From: Nitrincola alkalisediminis
Lineage (GTDB): Bacteria > Pseudomonadota > Gammaproteobacteria > Pseudomonadales > Balneatricaceae
Direction: 5' to 3'
DNA length: 64,000 nucleotides
NCBI RefSeq assembly: GCF_009821115.1
Contig: NZ_VYTY01000011.1
Location: 61,255 to 125,254, forward strand
Shown here piece by piece: positions 30,807 through 39,917 of the stretch. The position numbers were made by a program, and so were the translations under genes. Position 1 is the stretch's first letter, and each line of letters begins with the position of its first letter. Under the pieces are notes generated by a model, which made no database searches, had not been told where the DNA came from, and saw only the letters and a program-made list of their open reading frames with translations.

Positions 30807-31385
30807 TCACTTAAACATGGCTTGGTGCAGTAAATCAAAATGCTCAAACGTGTAGTCCGCTAGGTGATGATAGTCAGGTAAAGAAGGATAGTTAATTAAG
30901 CAAGAGTGCATCTTTGCGTTCCGACCCGCCTCTAAGTCGTACTTGTAGTCGCCTACCATCAGCATTGAATAGGTGGAGAGTCCGAAGTCGTTTGCAATCT
31001 GGAGCAAGGCGCTAGGGTCGGGCTTAGGTTTTGAGTTTTCCCGAGTGATGACACGGTGAATAGGGATTGAGTTGCGCTTGATTTTTACCCTTGTAGGGTG
31101 ATGCGAGTTTCGAGTCACGATCGCCATGGGTATATTCTCAGCGAGGCATTGATCGACAAAAGCCCGAGCGCCTGGCATCCACTCACTGCGTTCAGCATCG
31201 CGTAATTCGTGGCGATGAATAATGCTCATAGCTTCGTGTTGTTTCTGTTCAGGCAGGGATTTCAAAAAACACAACACGTCCTCATGATCAGGGCAGCCAA
31301 TTTCATGCTTAATGGCCAAAAAGTCGAGAGATGAGGTCACCAGAGTGCCATCTAAATCGAAAATTATGCCCCGAATGTGCTTCAT
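30807..31385 (-). CDS. HAD-family hydrolase
   Basis: A 192-aa haloacid-dehalogenase phosphatase. Motif I is FDLDGTLV at residues about 8-15, motif II is IVTRNS, the motif III lysine is in KPKPDP, and motif IV is MVGDYKYDLEAG. It resembles phosphoglycolate-type phosphatases of short length, but substrate prediction from sequence alone is unsafe. The start is placed at 31385 (MKHIRG) because GAGG lies 8 bases before it; an upstream start at 31400 would add five residues. Confidence 0.88.
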   Translation of the reverse strand: MKHIRGIIFDLDGTLVTSSLDFLAIKHEIGCPDHEDVLCFLKSLPEQKQHEAMSIIHRHELRDAERSEWMPGARAFVDQCLAENIPMAIVTRNSHHPTRVKIKRNSIPIHRVITRENSKPKPDPSALLQIANDFGLSTYSMLMVGDYKYDLEAGRNAKMHSCLINYPSLPDYHHLADYTFEHFDLLHQAMFK

Positions 31386-31624
31386 TGTATGGCCTCGCAT
31401 TGTCTTGGTTTAAAGAGTTTATCATTCATGTTGGTTATGAGCTAAAAAAAGGTACGCTTTTGACTAAGCTATGGGTTCTTTTTCAGAGCGTAATCCTGCA
31501 GGGGAAAGGACGGATTGAAGGGAATCGCTGCGTTATTTTCTAACTGCACATGCCTGTAGGGATCAGAGTGTCGCTTGAGGAATGTGGGTGAGTTATATTT
31601 GTTCATTATCAAATTTTTTTGATC

Positions 31625-31630
31625 TATACT
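31625..31630 (+). promoter_or_regulatory. Possible -10 element upstream of fimT
   Basis: TATACT lies 32 bases before the fimT start in an AT-rich stretch and is a near-consensus -10 element. No good -35 hexamer is found at normal spacing, so an activator or another sigma factor may be involved. Confidence 0.3.
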
Positions 31631-31661
31631 ACGGAAAGATCTTGTTTGAAACAGTGAGCGT

Positions 31662-32189
31662 ATGAAACGTCATCAAGGCCTTACCTTAATAGAATTGATG
31701 GTTAGCATCATGGTGCTTGCGATTCTAATCACAATTGCTTTACCCAATTACCAGACATTTGTTCTGAGTAATCGTGTTAATTCGCAGATTAATGAAATTC
31801 ATGCAGCCTTGTCGTTGGCACGCTCTGAGGCGATTAAACGTAATACAAGCTTTTCATTTTGTAAGGCGGACTCTGAGACAGCAATAGCCTGTTCCACCGT
31901 TGCGGGTCCTTGGCGTTTTTGGCTCCTGAGAGATAATCAGTCTAATCAGGTCAGTATGCGCGGTGATATCACTCCGGGAATATTGCAGGTTCAATCCAAT
32001 TTAAACGGGAACCGTATTGATTTTAGAGGGAATGGTTTTGCGTATGAAGGCCGTAATTTACTCTCTTCTAACCCCCAACCTTGGATCGAAGTGTGTTCAG
32101 TGGCACTACCTGAGCGGACTCGAAGAGTGGTTTTAGGGATATCCTCCCAGCAAATCATGACATTGGATCCAGTTAAAGCCGTGTGTTAA
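31662..32189 (+). CDS. fimT: FimT/FimU minor pilin (GspH family)
   Basis: A 175-aa type IV minor pilin with class III signal sequence; cleavage is expected after the glycine of HQG before LTLIELMVSIMVLAILI, with the Glu at +5. The rest matches the GspH/FimT fold with paired cysteines (CKADSETAIAC; CSVALPERTRRV). Together with PilV, PilW, PilX and PilY1 it forms the priming complex at the pilus tip. It is the first gene of a tightly packed plus-strand set. Confidence 0.88.
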   Translation: MKRHQGLTLIELMVSIMVLAILITIALPNYQTFVLSNRVNSQINEIHAALSLARSEAIKRNTSFSFCKADSETAIACSTVAGPWRFWLLRDNQSNQVSMRGDITPGILQVQSNLNGNRIDFRGNGFAYEGRNLLSSNPQPWIEVCSVALPERTRRVVLGISSQQIMTLDPVKAVC

Positions 32190-32204
32190 GGAGACGCCCA
32201 TTCA

Positions 32205-32669
32205 ATGCCAATCAAATTGCGAACAGTTCGGTACTTCTCTCAACATGGGGCTGGTCTTTTAGAAATACTCATTACCTTACTATTGGTGACTGTCGGAATT
32301 TTAGGCTTCGCATCGCTGCAAGTCTCTGCGCTTAAACAAAGTCAAAGTGCGATGGATCGCTCGTTAGTGGTGGGTCAAGTATATTCGATGGTCGATATGA
32401 TGAGGGCTGATTCTCAAACACAGGACTATTCAGTCTATAACGTTGCCTTGTCCGCATCGACTCCGTCTGGCAGTTCCTATCAAGCACAAGCTGTTCAGGT
32501 GTGGAGGCGAAACTTATCCACTCAACTTAACGGTGCGCGAGGGCAAATCAGTTGCGTCGTTCGTGCATGTCAAATCACGGTAGAGTGGGATGATTCCAGA
32601 GCTGCACTAAACGAATCTGATGCAAAAGCCCTAGCCGTTTCTCAATTTTCGGTTGATATAACGTTATGA
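32205..32669 (+). CDS. pilV: PilV-type minor pilin
   Basis: A 154-aa pilin-like protein with the class III leader ending in QHG, before AGLLEILITLLLVTVGILGF, and the +5 glutamate. It follows fimT after 15 bases with a GGAG ribosome site. Two cysteines (SCVVRAC) probably form a disulfide. It overlaps pilW by 4 bases. The PilV label rests on gene order and the leader. Confidence 0.85.
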   Translation: MPIKLRTVRYFSQHGAGLLEILITLLLVTVGILGFASLQVSALKQSQSAMDRSLVVGQVYSMVDMMRADSQTQDYSVYNVALSASTPSGSSYQAQAVQVWRRNLSTQLNGARGQISCVVRACQITVEWDDSRAALNESDAKALAVSQFSVDITL

Positions 32670-33613
32670 CTTTAAATCGAAACAAACTTGAAAGATGTTT
32701 GTTACCCATCTACAGCAAAGGAATTTCATTAATCGAGTTAATGATTTCAATGTTGCTTGGATTGGTCCTAGTGGGTGCTATTACCTCAGTGGTTTTAGCC
32801 AATATTGAAACGTTTAAAACCAATCAAACCCTTGCAGAAGTGCAAGACCGCGCTCGCTTGACGTTTGAAATCCTTGCGCGAGAAGTCAGAGAAGCAGGCT
32901 CAACAGGATGTGCTCCCGATGAGCCATTGGAAAGCTTGCTAACCAACACACCGTCACCCTGGTGGGCTGGAGCATCTTGGAATGACGCATTAACCGTATA
33001 TCCGGCGAATGTAGCGAGTCCAGCCGTGGCATTTGGTGATCAAGTTGGGGAGCGGATAAACGGCACGAGTGCTCTGATGATCAGAAGAATGGCAGATGAT
33101 CCCTGGATAGTGACTGAAAGGCTTGCTTCAGGCTTTAGAGTTATTTCTGATTTGAGCACATCCGAGCATGATGTGTCCGTGGGCGATGCCTTAATGGCGT
33201 GTGATGCCGGTGGAGTCGCTTTGTTTAATGCTACAGCCCCAACGGGTACGAATAAAAAATCAATTTTTTTTGATGCGTCTTTAAATTTGTCATCCTATAC
33301 CTTACCCCTTCTTGGATTTTTGCATGCTGAAACTTGGTACGTTGGTCATTCGCCCAGTAACTCAAGTGGCAGAGCATTGTTCCGGGTAAGGCTTGATGGA
33401 AGCAATAGTGTGATAGATGAAGTTGTCCCTGGCGTGACGCAGCTCAATATTCGTTCTTGGGCAGGAAACGCAAATGTGATTGAAATTGCCTTTGGTCTAG
33501 AGTCAATTTCGCATCCGTCTCAACGTATTGAGCGATCATTAATGTCGGAAACAGACTTTTGCAATGATGTAGGTTCTCAAGGATTTTGCTATACAATCGC
33601 GAGGCGAAACTAA
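32666..33613 (+). CDS. pilW: PilW-type minor pilin
   Basis: A 315-aa minor pilin with leader SKG and ISLIELMISMLLGLVLVGAI following, including the +5 glutamate. Large size with an internal beta-domain is usual for PilW. It begins inside the pilV stop (ATGA overlap), and its own stop overlaps the pilX start (TAATG), so the set is translationally coupled. PilW is part of the tip complex with PilY1. Confidence 0.87.
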   Translation: MTLNRNKLERCLLPIYSKGISLIELMISMLLGLVLVGAITSVVLANIETFKTNQTLAEVQDRARLTFEILAREVREAGSTGCAPDEPLESLLTNTPSPWWAGASWNDALTVYPANVASPAVAFGDQVGERINGTSALMIRRMADDPWIVTERLASGFRVISDLSTSEHDVSVGDALMACDAGGVALFNATAPTGTNKKSIFFDASLNLSSYTLPLLGFLHAETWYVGHSPSNSSGRALFRVRLDGSNSVIDEVVPGVTQLNIRSWAGNANVIEIAFGLESISHPSQRIERSLMSETDFCNDVGSQGFCYTIARRN

Positions 33614-34125
33614 TGCAAAGGCAAGCGGGTGTTTCTTTATTAACCGCGTTGGTGATGTTGTTGATCTCGACTGTTTTAGGTCTGTCGGTCATGCGCTCCA
33701 CACTATTTCAAGAACGAATGGCAGGCAATCTACAAGAGCGCTCGTTTGCGTTTCAGCGCGCTGAGGATGCGCTAAATGATGCAGAAGCACTCATACTGCA
33801 AGAAGCAAAAAAAGATATTCATGCATTCATCTCCTCAAATCAGGTTATAAACTGCACTCTAGTCTCGAATGACTGTTCTGCCAGTATGCCGGATCAGAAA
33901 GAGAAGGGGTGGGTGAGTGCGGGCTCTTCTGGAGCCGAGTACATGATTCAATACCTTGAAACACGTGCATCAAAGGATTTATCGAACTTAACCCAGTCCT
34001 CCACTCAAAACTATGGCGAGTCCGCCAAAATCCCAACTCGATATTTTAGAGTGACGAGCGTGAGTGGCTCGGTTGGGGATGAGCGTGGAAGAGTGATTTT
34101 ACAAATGATGGTAAAACTTCAGTGA
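33613..34125 (+). CDS. pilX: PilX-type minor pilin
   Basis: A 170-aa minor pilin. The leader is short (MQRQAG) and the following helix VSLLTALVMLLISTVLGLSV lacks the +5 glutamate, as is common in PilX and related tip pilins. The block FQERMAGNLQERSFAFQRAEDAL is typical of PilX (cited in part: RMAGNLQERSFAF). The ATG at 33613 overlaps the pilW stop. It overlaps the possible GTG start of pilY1. Confidence 0.88.
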   Translation: MQRQAGVSLLTALVMLLISTVLGLSVMRSTLFQERMAGNLQERSFAFQRAEDALNDAEALILQEAKKDIHAFISSNQVINCTLVSNDCSASMPDQKEKGWVSAGSSGAEYMIQYLETRASKDLSNLTQSSTQNYGESAKIPTRYFRVTSVSGSVGDERGRVILQMMVKLQ

Positions 34126-34133
34126 GAACTAAA

Positions 34134-37100
34134 ATGGATACTCGACAAATGCTTCGTCAGTTTTCTCGAAAAGGACTCGCTATTCAGAATAGAGTCTCTT
34201 TGTTGTTTACCAGTACCTTATTCTTTGCATATGCGGGTTCGGTATTTGCAACGCCCCTTGAACTTCCGACTAAGCCTTTAACGGTAGTGTCAAACTTGCC
34301 ATCGAATTTAGTACTCACCCCCTCAGTGGAATGGCCGACCATTTTGAGTGTTGCCAATTTGGGTGGGTTTTCTCTTAATCAGCGTTACTCAGGTTATTTT
34401 GATTCAGATAAATGTTATGGCTATCAAACCTCTGCCAATAAATCGGAAGAGCACTTTTTTCCACTCATGTTTACGACAGGGTATTCATGTGAAGGGGCTA
34501 TGTGGAGTGGTAACTATCTTAACTGGGCTGCAACGCAGACGATTGATCCCTTCCGAAAAGCGCTGACGGGGGGGCTGAGAGTAAAAGATACTCCGACAGT
34601 TACTTGGCTAGAGAAAGCTCGTTATGATCGCAATAATCAGTATTTCGGCAATCGTAGTTTGCAAAACAATGTGAATCAAGTGACACCTTTCTCGAATGCG
34701 TTGGTATCAGAAGTGGCGCATGGATTAGGGAATCGTATGCGCGTTGTAAGATCAGAGTCCGTGGATTTTGAAATTCCAACGGCCTTGATTGGCACCAATG
34801 TCCCTGTCAATCGGCTGGGAGATGGTTTTTGGCAAACGGATAATCCCAATGGGCTGGTAGAGATTAATAAAGCCTCTGCGTTTGGAGTCGCCGGGGGAGA
34901 TGACTTAGTCATCGAGTTAGAGCGGAATACAAATGATGCGTCCAATCTATATCGAGATCTTTCTGCTCGAAGTGGAGAAACTTACCAGTTGAAGTTCTCA
35001 TATGCGCCACGTTCAGGTCATGTGAACTCTTCAAACATAAACGTTTACTGGGATGGAGCATTGATTCGTAGCTTGTCAGGTAGCAATACGAGTTGGCAAG
35101 TGATTGAGTTAACGCTCAATGCAAATCGAACGGGTCAACATCGTTTGGAGTTTCGTGCTGCCAATAAAGACAGTGTGGGCGGTGTCTTAAATAATATTCA
35201 CCTGTCGTCAGCACCCATCGATTTCTATGTGAGAGTGGCCGTATGCGTACAAGGTTTGCTTGAATCAAATTGTGTTCAATATAAAGAAGGCTGGAAACCT
35301 GAAGGCTTAATTCAGGAGTATGCATCAAGAATGCGTTATAGCGTGTTCGCTTTTTTAAACGATCATGACGCACTCCGTGATGGTGGTGTTATGCGAGCTA
35401 GACAGAAGTATGTTGGCCCTGTTCGCTTAAATCCAGTATCAGGACAAATGGAAGAGAACCCCAATCGGGAATGGGATCCCGTTACAGGGGTGCTTGTCAC
35501 TAATCCAGATCCTAATGATGCAAGTGCCACCAATACCTACTATGCAATCAAAGACTCAAACTTTCATATAACTAATAGTGGTGTTATTAACTATTTGAAT
35601 AAATTTGGACAGTTAACAGAAAAACAACACAAATCACATGACCCAGTCAGTGAGCTGTATTATCACGCGTTACGCTACATGAAGAATCAGCTACCTATCC
35701 TGGCGTATTCATCGGTTCCAGAAGGTCAACTGACGGACAAGCAGCGTTGGGAGTTAGCGGATGCTTTTCCCGTAATCACTGATTGGGACGATCCCTACCA
35801 GTATTGGTGCCAAGCAGGTGCTATTTTAGGTATTGGAGATGTGAATACGCACCGAGATAAAAACCTGCCCGGTAACACTCGGATGGAGGGTGAGCCCTCT
35901 TCGGTTCCTCAGCGAGTTGCCTCAGATACGAGCTATGGAGACAAAGGCGTTGTGAGTTGGACGGATAAGGTGGCGAAGCTGGAGGGTATCACCATTAATA
36001 CCCCCTTCACTGGACGCGAGAACTCAGCCTATATGGTGGGCATGGCCTATCATGCAAGAACGTCTGATCTAAGGCCGAATCTTCAAGGTAAGCAAACCCT
36101 ATCAACGCATTGGGTCGATGTGCGAGAAGGTCAAGCTTTAGCGGGCAAAAACAGCAATCAGTACTGGTTGGCCGCTAAATATGGTGGATTGCAGATTCCA
36201 GATGATTTTGATCCGGAGACCTTCACTGGCCCAATTCCTGATCATTGGTGGCATGATTCCGGTGATGTACTCACCCAAACAGGCGACAAACGTCCACGGA
36301 ATTTTTATGTTGCCAGTGAAGCCGATAAAATGGTGCAAAGCTTAGAAGATGCATTCAAAAATATCAGTTCTGAACGCTTTGCCTCTGGTGGAGGTGTGGT
36401 TGCCACCAGCAGCGAGCTCAACAGCAATACGTTAACCTTTACGACTGAATATAATTCTAATCATTGGAGTGGCGATCTAGTTGCCTATAAACCACTTGTC
36501 GCTGGCGGCAACGAACGTGTTTGGAGAGCCAATGAGCAACTGCCAACTTGGGAAGCAATTGGTGGGCGCAAGATCTATACTCACTCCGGTACTTATGGTG
36601 TAAATCATAAGCCTACACTAGTGCCGTTTGTGTTTGAGTTTTTAACTGCTGAACAAAAATCGGCACTTGGGGATGAAACACTTGTTAACTATTTGCGGGG
36701 CGATCGTAGTTTAGAGCAATCGCAACCTAATGGCGTATATCGGACTCGGCAGTCTGTATTGGGTACATTTATTAATTCCCTTCCGATTTATATAGGCAGC
36801 CCAGAAAATGTGGCACGATACGAAGGGTATACATTTAAAGGCGCAAATAGCTATTTAACTTGGGCAAGATCTCAAAAGTCGCGTGCTGCAAGAGTCTATG
36901 CTGGCAGTAACTCGGGTATGCTGCATAGTTTTGATGCAAACACGGGTGTTGAGACCTTTGCATTTGTGCCGAATGCAGTGATTAAAGGTCAAATGGTTGA
37001 GTTGGCAAATCCAGACTATGAGCATGCCTATCTAGTCGATGGGGAGTTGGCGGCTGCGGATGTCTTTATTAATAATCAATGGCGAAGTGTGCTTGTGGGT

Positions 37101-38201
37101 AGTCTAGGCTTGGGAGGCAAGGGGATTTTTGCTTTAGATGTTACGAACCCTAATAATATTAGCCTGCTGTGGGAAATTAGTGCTGACAGTGCTCCAGAAC
37201 TTGGAGTGATATTAGGAAAACCTGTTATTGCTCAAGTGGCGGATGGAGATTGGCGTGTTATTTTCGGTAATGGATTAAACAGTCAGTCTGGCAAGGCTCA
37301 ATTATTACTCGTTAGTATTGATACTGGAAAAATGGAATGGATAGATACTGGAGTGGGTGGAGGCAATGGGTTATCGGCAGCTTCGGTGTGGGATTCATCT
37401 AAGCAAGGCTTTATAGATTTAGTCTTTGCTGGTGATCAAAAGGGAAATTTATGGAAATTCTCAAGTCTATTGAGCCCGAATCCAGTGGTCACCAAGCTAT
37501 TCGAGACAGGTGGGCAACCCATATCGAGTGCACCTTTGTTGGGTCAGAATCCGTATACTAGTGATCTGCAACGCTGGATCTTCTTTGGTACAGGACGCTA
37601 TTTAGTCGCTGAAGATGTTACGGATAAGTCTTTACAAACTTGGTATGGACTAAAGGATTCTAATACGTTGATTAAAAAAGATCAGTTGGTTGAGCGACAA
37701 ATTCTTGCTGAAGTCGTTGCCGCTGGTCGCGATCTGCGTGTGATAAGCGAGGGAACTACAAACGAAATGGCAGGTAAATCTGGTTGGTTTATTCCTTTGA
37801 TTTCCCCAACGTTTGGTCAGGAAGGGGAACGCATGGTACTGAGTAATGTTTTTAGAGGTCGGGTGCTCCTGGGAACAACTCGAATACCTGATTTTAGTGA
37901 TCGGTGTATGCCGGGTGGTCGCGGCTATCAGATGGTGATAGATCCATTTACTGGTGGAAGACTGAGTTACAGCTTCTTTGATGTGAATTCCGATGGAGTG
38001 TTTAATGAGTCCGATTATGTGACCTTTGATGATGAAAAAGTGCCTGTGTCTGGGCTGGGCACTTCCAGTCCAACTGGAAATCCAGTGTTTATTGAAGACA
38101 AAATGATTACCTGTGATGAAGAAGGCAACTGTGATTCATCCGAGACTCAATTGCAGCCGGATATTATATTCCGGACTTCATGGCGTGAAGTGTTATTTTA
38201 A
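34134..38201 (+). CDS. pilY1: PilY1 pilus-tip adhesin
   Basis: A very large (about 1355 aa) PilC/PilY1 family protein with an N-terminal signal sequence (LLFTSTLFFAYAGSVFA). The C-terminal third is the beta-propeller with repeated blades (AGSNSGMLHSFDANTGVETF, DLVFAGDQKGNLWKF). Near the C-terminus DVNSDGVFNESD is an EF-hand-like calcium loop. PilY1 sits at the pilus tip and acts in adhesion, twitching and mechanosensing. The start is placed at ATG 34134; a GTG at 34122 overlaps pilX. No pilE follows it, unlike many clusters. Confidence 0.93.
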   Translation: MDTRQMLRQFSRKGLAIQNRVSLLFTSTLFFAYAGSVFATPLELPTKPLTVVSNLPSNLVLTPSVEWPTILSVANLGGFSLNQRYSGYFDSDKCYGYQTSANKSEEHFFPLMFTTGYSCEGAMWSGNYLNWAATQTIDPFRKALTGGLRVKDTPTVTWLEKARYDRNNQYFGNRSLQNNVNQVTPFSNALVSEVAHGLGNRMRVVRSESVDFEIPTALIGTNVPVNRLGDGFWQTDNPNGLVEINKASAFGVAGGDDLVIELERNTNDASNLYRDLSARSGETYQLKFSYAPRSGHVNSSNINVYWDGALIRSLSGSNTSWQVIELTLNANRTGQHRLEFRAANKDSVGGVLNNIHLSSAPIDFYVRVAVCVQGLLESNCVQYKEGWKPEGLIQEYASRMRYSVFAFLNDHDALRDGGVMRARQKYVGPVRLNPVSGQMEENPNREWDPVTGVLVTNPDPNDASATNTYYAIKDSNFHITNSGVINYLNKFGQLTEKQHKSHDPVSELYYHALRYMKNQLPILAYSSVPEGQLTDKQRWELADAFPVITDWDDPYQYWCQAGAILGIGDVNTHRDKNLPGNTRMEGEPSSVPQRVASDTSYGDKGVVSWTDKVAKLEGITINTPFTGRENSAYMVGMAYHARTSDLRPNLQGKQTLSTHWVDVREGQALAGKNSNQYWLAAKYGGLQIPDDFDPETFTGPIPDHWWHDSGDVLTQTGDKRPRNFYVASEADKMVQSLEDAFKNISSERFASGGGVVATSSELNSNTLTFTTEYNSNHWSGDLVAYKPLVAGGNERVWRANEQLPTWEAIGGRKIYTHSGTYGVNHKPTLVPFVFEFLTAEQKSALGDETLVNYLRGDRSLEQSQPNGVYRTRQSVLGTFINSLPIYIGSPENVARYEGYTFKGANSYLTWARSQKSRAARVYAGSNSGMLHSFDANTGVETFAFVPNAVIKGQMVELANPDYEHAYLVDGELAAADVFINNQWRSVLVGSLGLGGKGIFALDVTNPNNISLLWEISADSAPELGVILGKPVIAQVADGDWRVIFGNGLNSQSGKAQLLLVSIDTGKMEWIDTGVGGGNGLSAASVWDSSKQGFIDLVFAGDQKGNLWKFSSLLSPNPVVTKLFETGGQPISSAPLLGQNPYTSDLQRWIFFGTGRYLVAEDVTDKSLQTWYGLKDSNTLIKKDQLVERQILAEVVAAGRDLRVISEGTTNEMAGKSGWFIPLISPTFGQEGERMVLSNVFRGRVLLGTTRIPDFSDRCMPGGRGYQMVIDPFTGGRLSYSFFDVNSDGVFNESDYVTFDDEKVPVSGLGTSSPTGNPVFIEDKMITCDEEGNCDSSETQLQPDIIFRTSWREVLF

Positions 38202-38293
38202 AGATCTTATTGTGGGTGCGTTGCACCCCGTTGGTGGAGGTGATTCAGGTTGACTCAGTATTGCTAGACCAAGGAACAAACCCTGGCCTTAGC

Positions 38294-38701
38294 TTACTTC
38301 GAGTAATTCCTATCTTTCATTTCTGCGAGTGTTTTTATTTCAATACAAAGCTCGGCAGTGGGCCGAGTCAAGAGTCTGGGGATGCCAATGGGCTCTCCAG
38401 ACTCCAAGCAGTAGCCATACGTTTTATCGTTAATTCGTTTCAGAGCAGCATCAATTTTTGGGATTAACTTTCGATCTCTATCAAGTGTCCTGAGCCGAAT
38501 GCTGGACTCTTCCTCATAAGCTGCACGGTCTCCCTCATCATTCATTTCAGGTGGATGTGAGAGCTCATTTTTGCTTGCTTCAATGTCTTCTAGAGTCTGA
38601 AATTTTATTTCTTCCAGTAATGCTTTAAAAAAATCCAGCTGCTCATCATTCATATACGCTGATTCAGAGGCCTGGAGTAGCTGCTCTTTTGTTATTGTCA
38701 T
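38294..38701 (-). CDS. dksA2: Zinc-independent DksA paralogue (DksA2)
   Basis: A 135-aa DksA/TraR family protein that binds the RNA polymerase secondary channel and works with ppGpp. In the zinc-finger region DksA normally has four cysteines; here the region reads GYCLESGEPIGIPRL and PTAELCIEIK, so only two remain. This matches the DksA2 type of Pseudomonas, which substitutes for DksA when zinc is short. The coiled-coil tip DEGDRAAYEEESSI retains the acidic tip residues. It is the last gene of the minus-strand thrS2-cobW-dksA2 operon, 4 bases after cobW. Confidence 0.92.
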   Translation of the reverse strand: MTITKEQLLQASESAYMNDEQLDFFKALLEEIKFQTLEDIEASKNELSHPPEMNDEGDRAAYEEESSIRLRTLDRDRKLIPKIDAALKRINDKTYGYCLESGEPIGIPRLLTRPTAELCIEIKTLAEMKDRNYSK

Positions 38702-38705
38702 GATC

Positions 38706-39908
38706 CTACTCCCAAGCCGGAAAAGGATCGTCTAGTAAAGCCCATTCCGACTTACCTGCTAATAATTGCTCGTCGGTGATCAGGCAGTGATCGAGTGCAT
38801 CAATCATGGCTTTTTGATTTAGGTTCTGGCCAATAAACACCAACTCTTGTCGCATATCACCGAAGGGCTCTACCCATATGTCTTCAATCGACTTTAAGTA
38901 TTCAGGATCATCAGGCCAGCGGTTTTTGGGTACAGCTTTCCAGAAAAGCCCGGCCATGCTGTGATGACCTATGCCACCTGCTTGGCTCCATTGACCTGCA
39001 AACTCGGGTCGAGTGGCTAGCCAGAAAAACCCCTTAGAGCGAATAAGTTTGCCTTCGGTCACTCGGGTATTTAAAAATTGATAAAATTTGGCGGGATCGA
39101 AAGGGCGGCGTGCCCGATACACAAAACTGGAAATACCGTATTCCTCCGTTTCAGGAATGTGCTCGCCGCGTATTTCTTTCAGCCAACCAGGTGCTTGTTG
39201 TGCTCGCTCAAAACTAAAGCGTCCCGTATTCAGTAGTTTATCTAGGGGAGCGGCACCCTTTTGTATCGGAATAATGTCAGCATCCGTATTTAAGCTTCGA
39301 AGCACACCGGTTAGACGCTTGATATCCTCATCACTGACTAGATCTGTTTTGCTGATTAAAATAACATCGCTGAATTCCACCTGTTCCACTAGCAGGTCCG
39401 TGACACTCCGTTCATCCTCCTCACCAAGGTTTTCATCCGTGTCCTGAAGTGAATAGGCGGCATCATAATCCTGTAAAAAATTAACGCCATCAACAAGAGT
39501 CACCATGGTGTCGAGTTTAGCAATGTCTGAAAGACTTATGCCGTCTTCATCTGCAAAGGTAAAGGTTTCTGCAACTGGTAGGGGCTCAGAGATCCCAGTA
39601 GATTCAATGACAAGACAGTCGAAACGACCTTCTTCTGCAAGTTTTCTGACTTCGATCAACAGGTCTTCACGCAGGGTACAACAAATACATCCGTTGCTCA
39701 TTTCGACCAGTTTTTCTTCAGATCGATTTAACGAGACTTCTTGTTGAACCTGTGCCGCATCAATATTCACTTCACTCATATCATTGACGATCACCGCTAC
39801 TTTGAGGCCGTCGCGGTTATTGAGTATGTGATTCAGGACGGTGGTTTTACCGGCGCCTAAGTAGCCTGATAAAACCGTTACGGGTAAGCGTTTTGCGAGC
39901 GTATTCAT
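38706..39908 (-). CDS. COG0523 GTPase metallochaperone (ZigA/YciC type)
   Basis: A 400-aa G3E GTPase. Walker A is [13 protein letters not shown], the metal-binding motif is GCICC at about residues 73-77 and the GTP base motif SKTDLV is near the middle. This family delivers zinc to client enzymes under zinc limitation. The C-terminal CobW_C domain is present. It lies between thrS2 and dksA2, with spacings of 9 and 4 bases, in the combination repeatedly linked to Zur regulons in this family. The exact client is not known from sequence; the neighbouring ThrRS is a natural candidate. Confidence 0.93.
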   Translation of the reverse strand: MNTLAKRLPVTVLSGYLGAGKTTVLNHILNNRDGLKVAVIVNDMSEVNIDAAQVQQEVSLNRSEEKLVEMSNGCICCTLREDLLIEVRKLAEEGRFDCLVIESTGISEPLPVAETFTFADEDGISLSDIAKLDTMVTLVDGVNFLQDYDAAYSLQDTDENLGEEDERSVTDLLVEQVEFSDVILISKTDLVSDEDIKRLTGVLRSLNTDADIIPIQKGAAPLDKLLNTGRFSFERAQQAPGWLKEIRGEHIPETEEYGISSFVYRARRPFDPAKFYQFLNTRVTEGKLIRSKGFFWLATRPEFAGQWSQAGGIGHHSMAGLFWKAVPKNRWPDDPEYLKSIEDIWVEPFGDMRQELVFIGQNLNQKAMIDALDHCLITDEQLLAGKSEWALLDDPFPAWE

Positions 39909-39917
39909 ATGAAACCC

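Noticed and set aside
38210..38467. Short plus-strand ORF between pilY1 and dksA2
   Set aside because: It overlaps the opposite-strand dksA2, has no family match and no ribosome site; it is a shadow frame.
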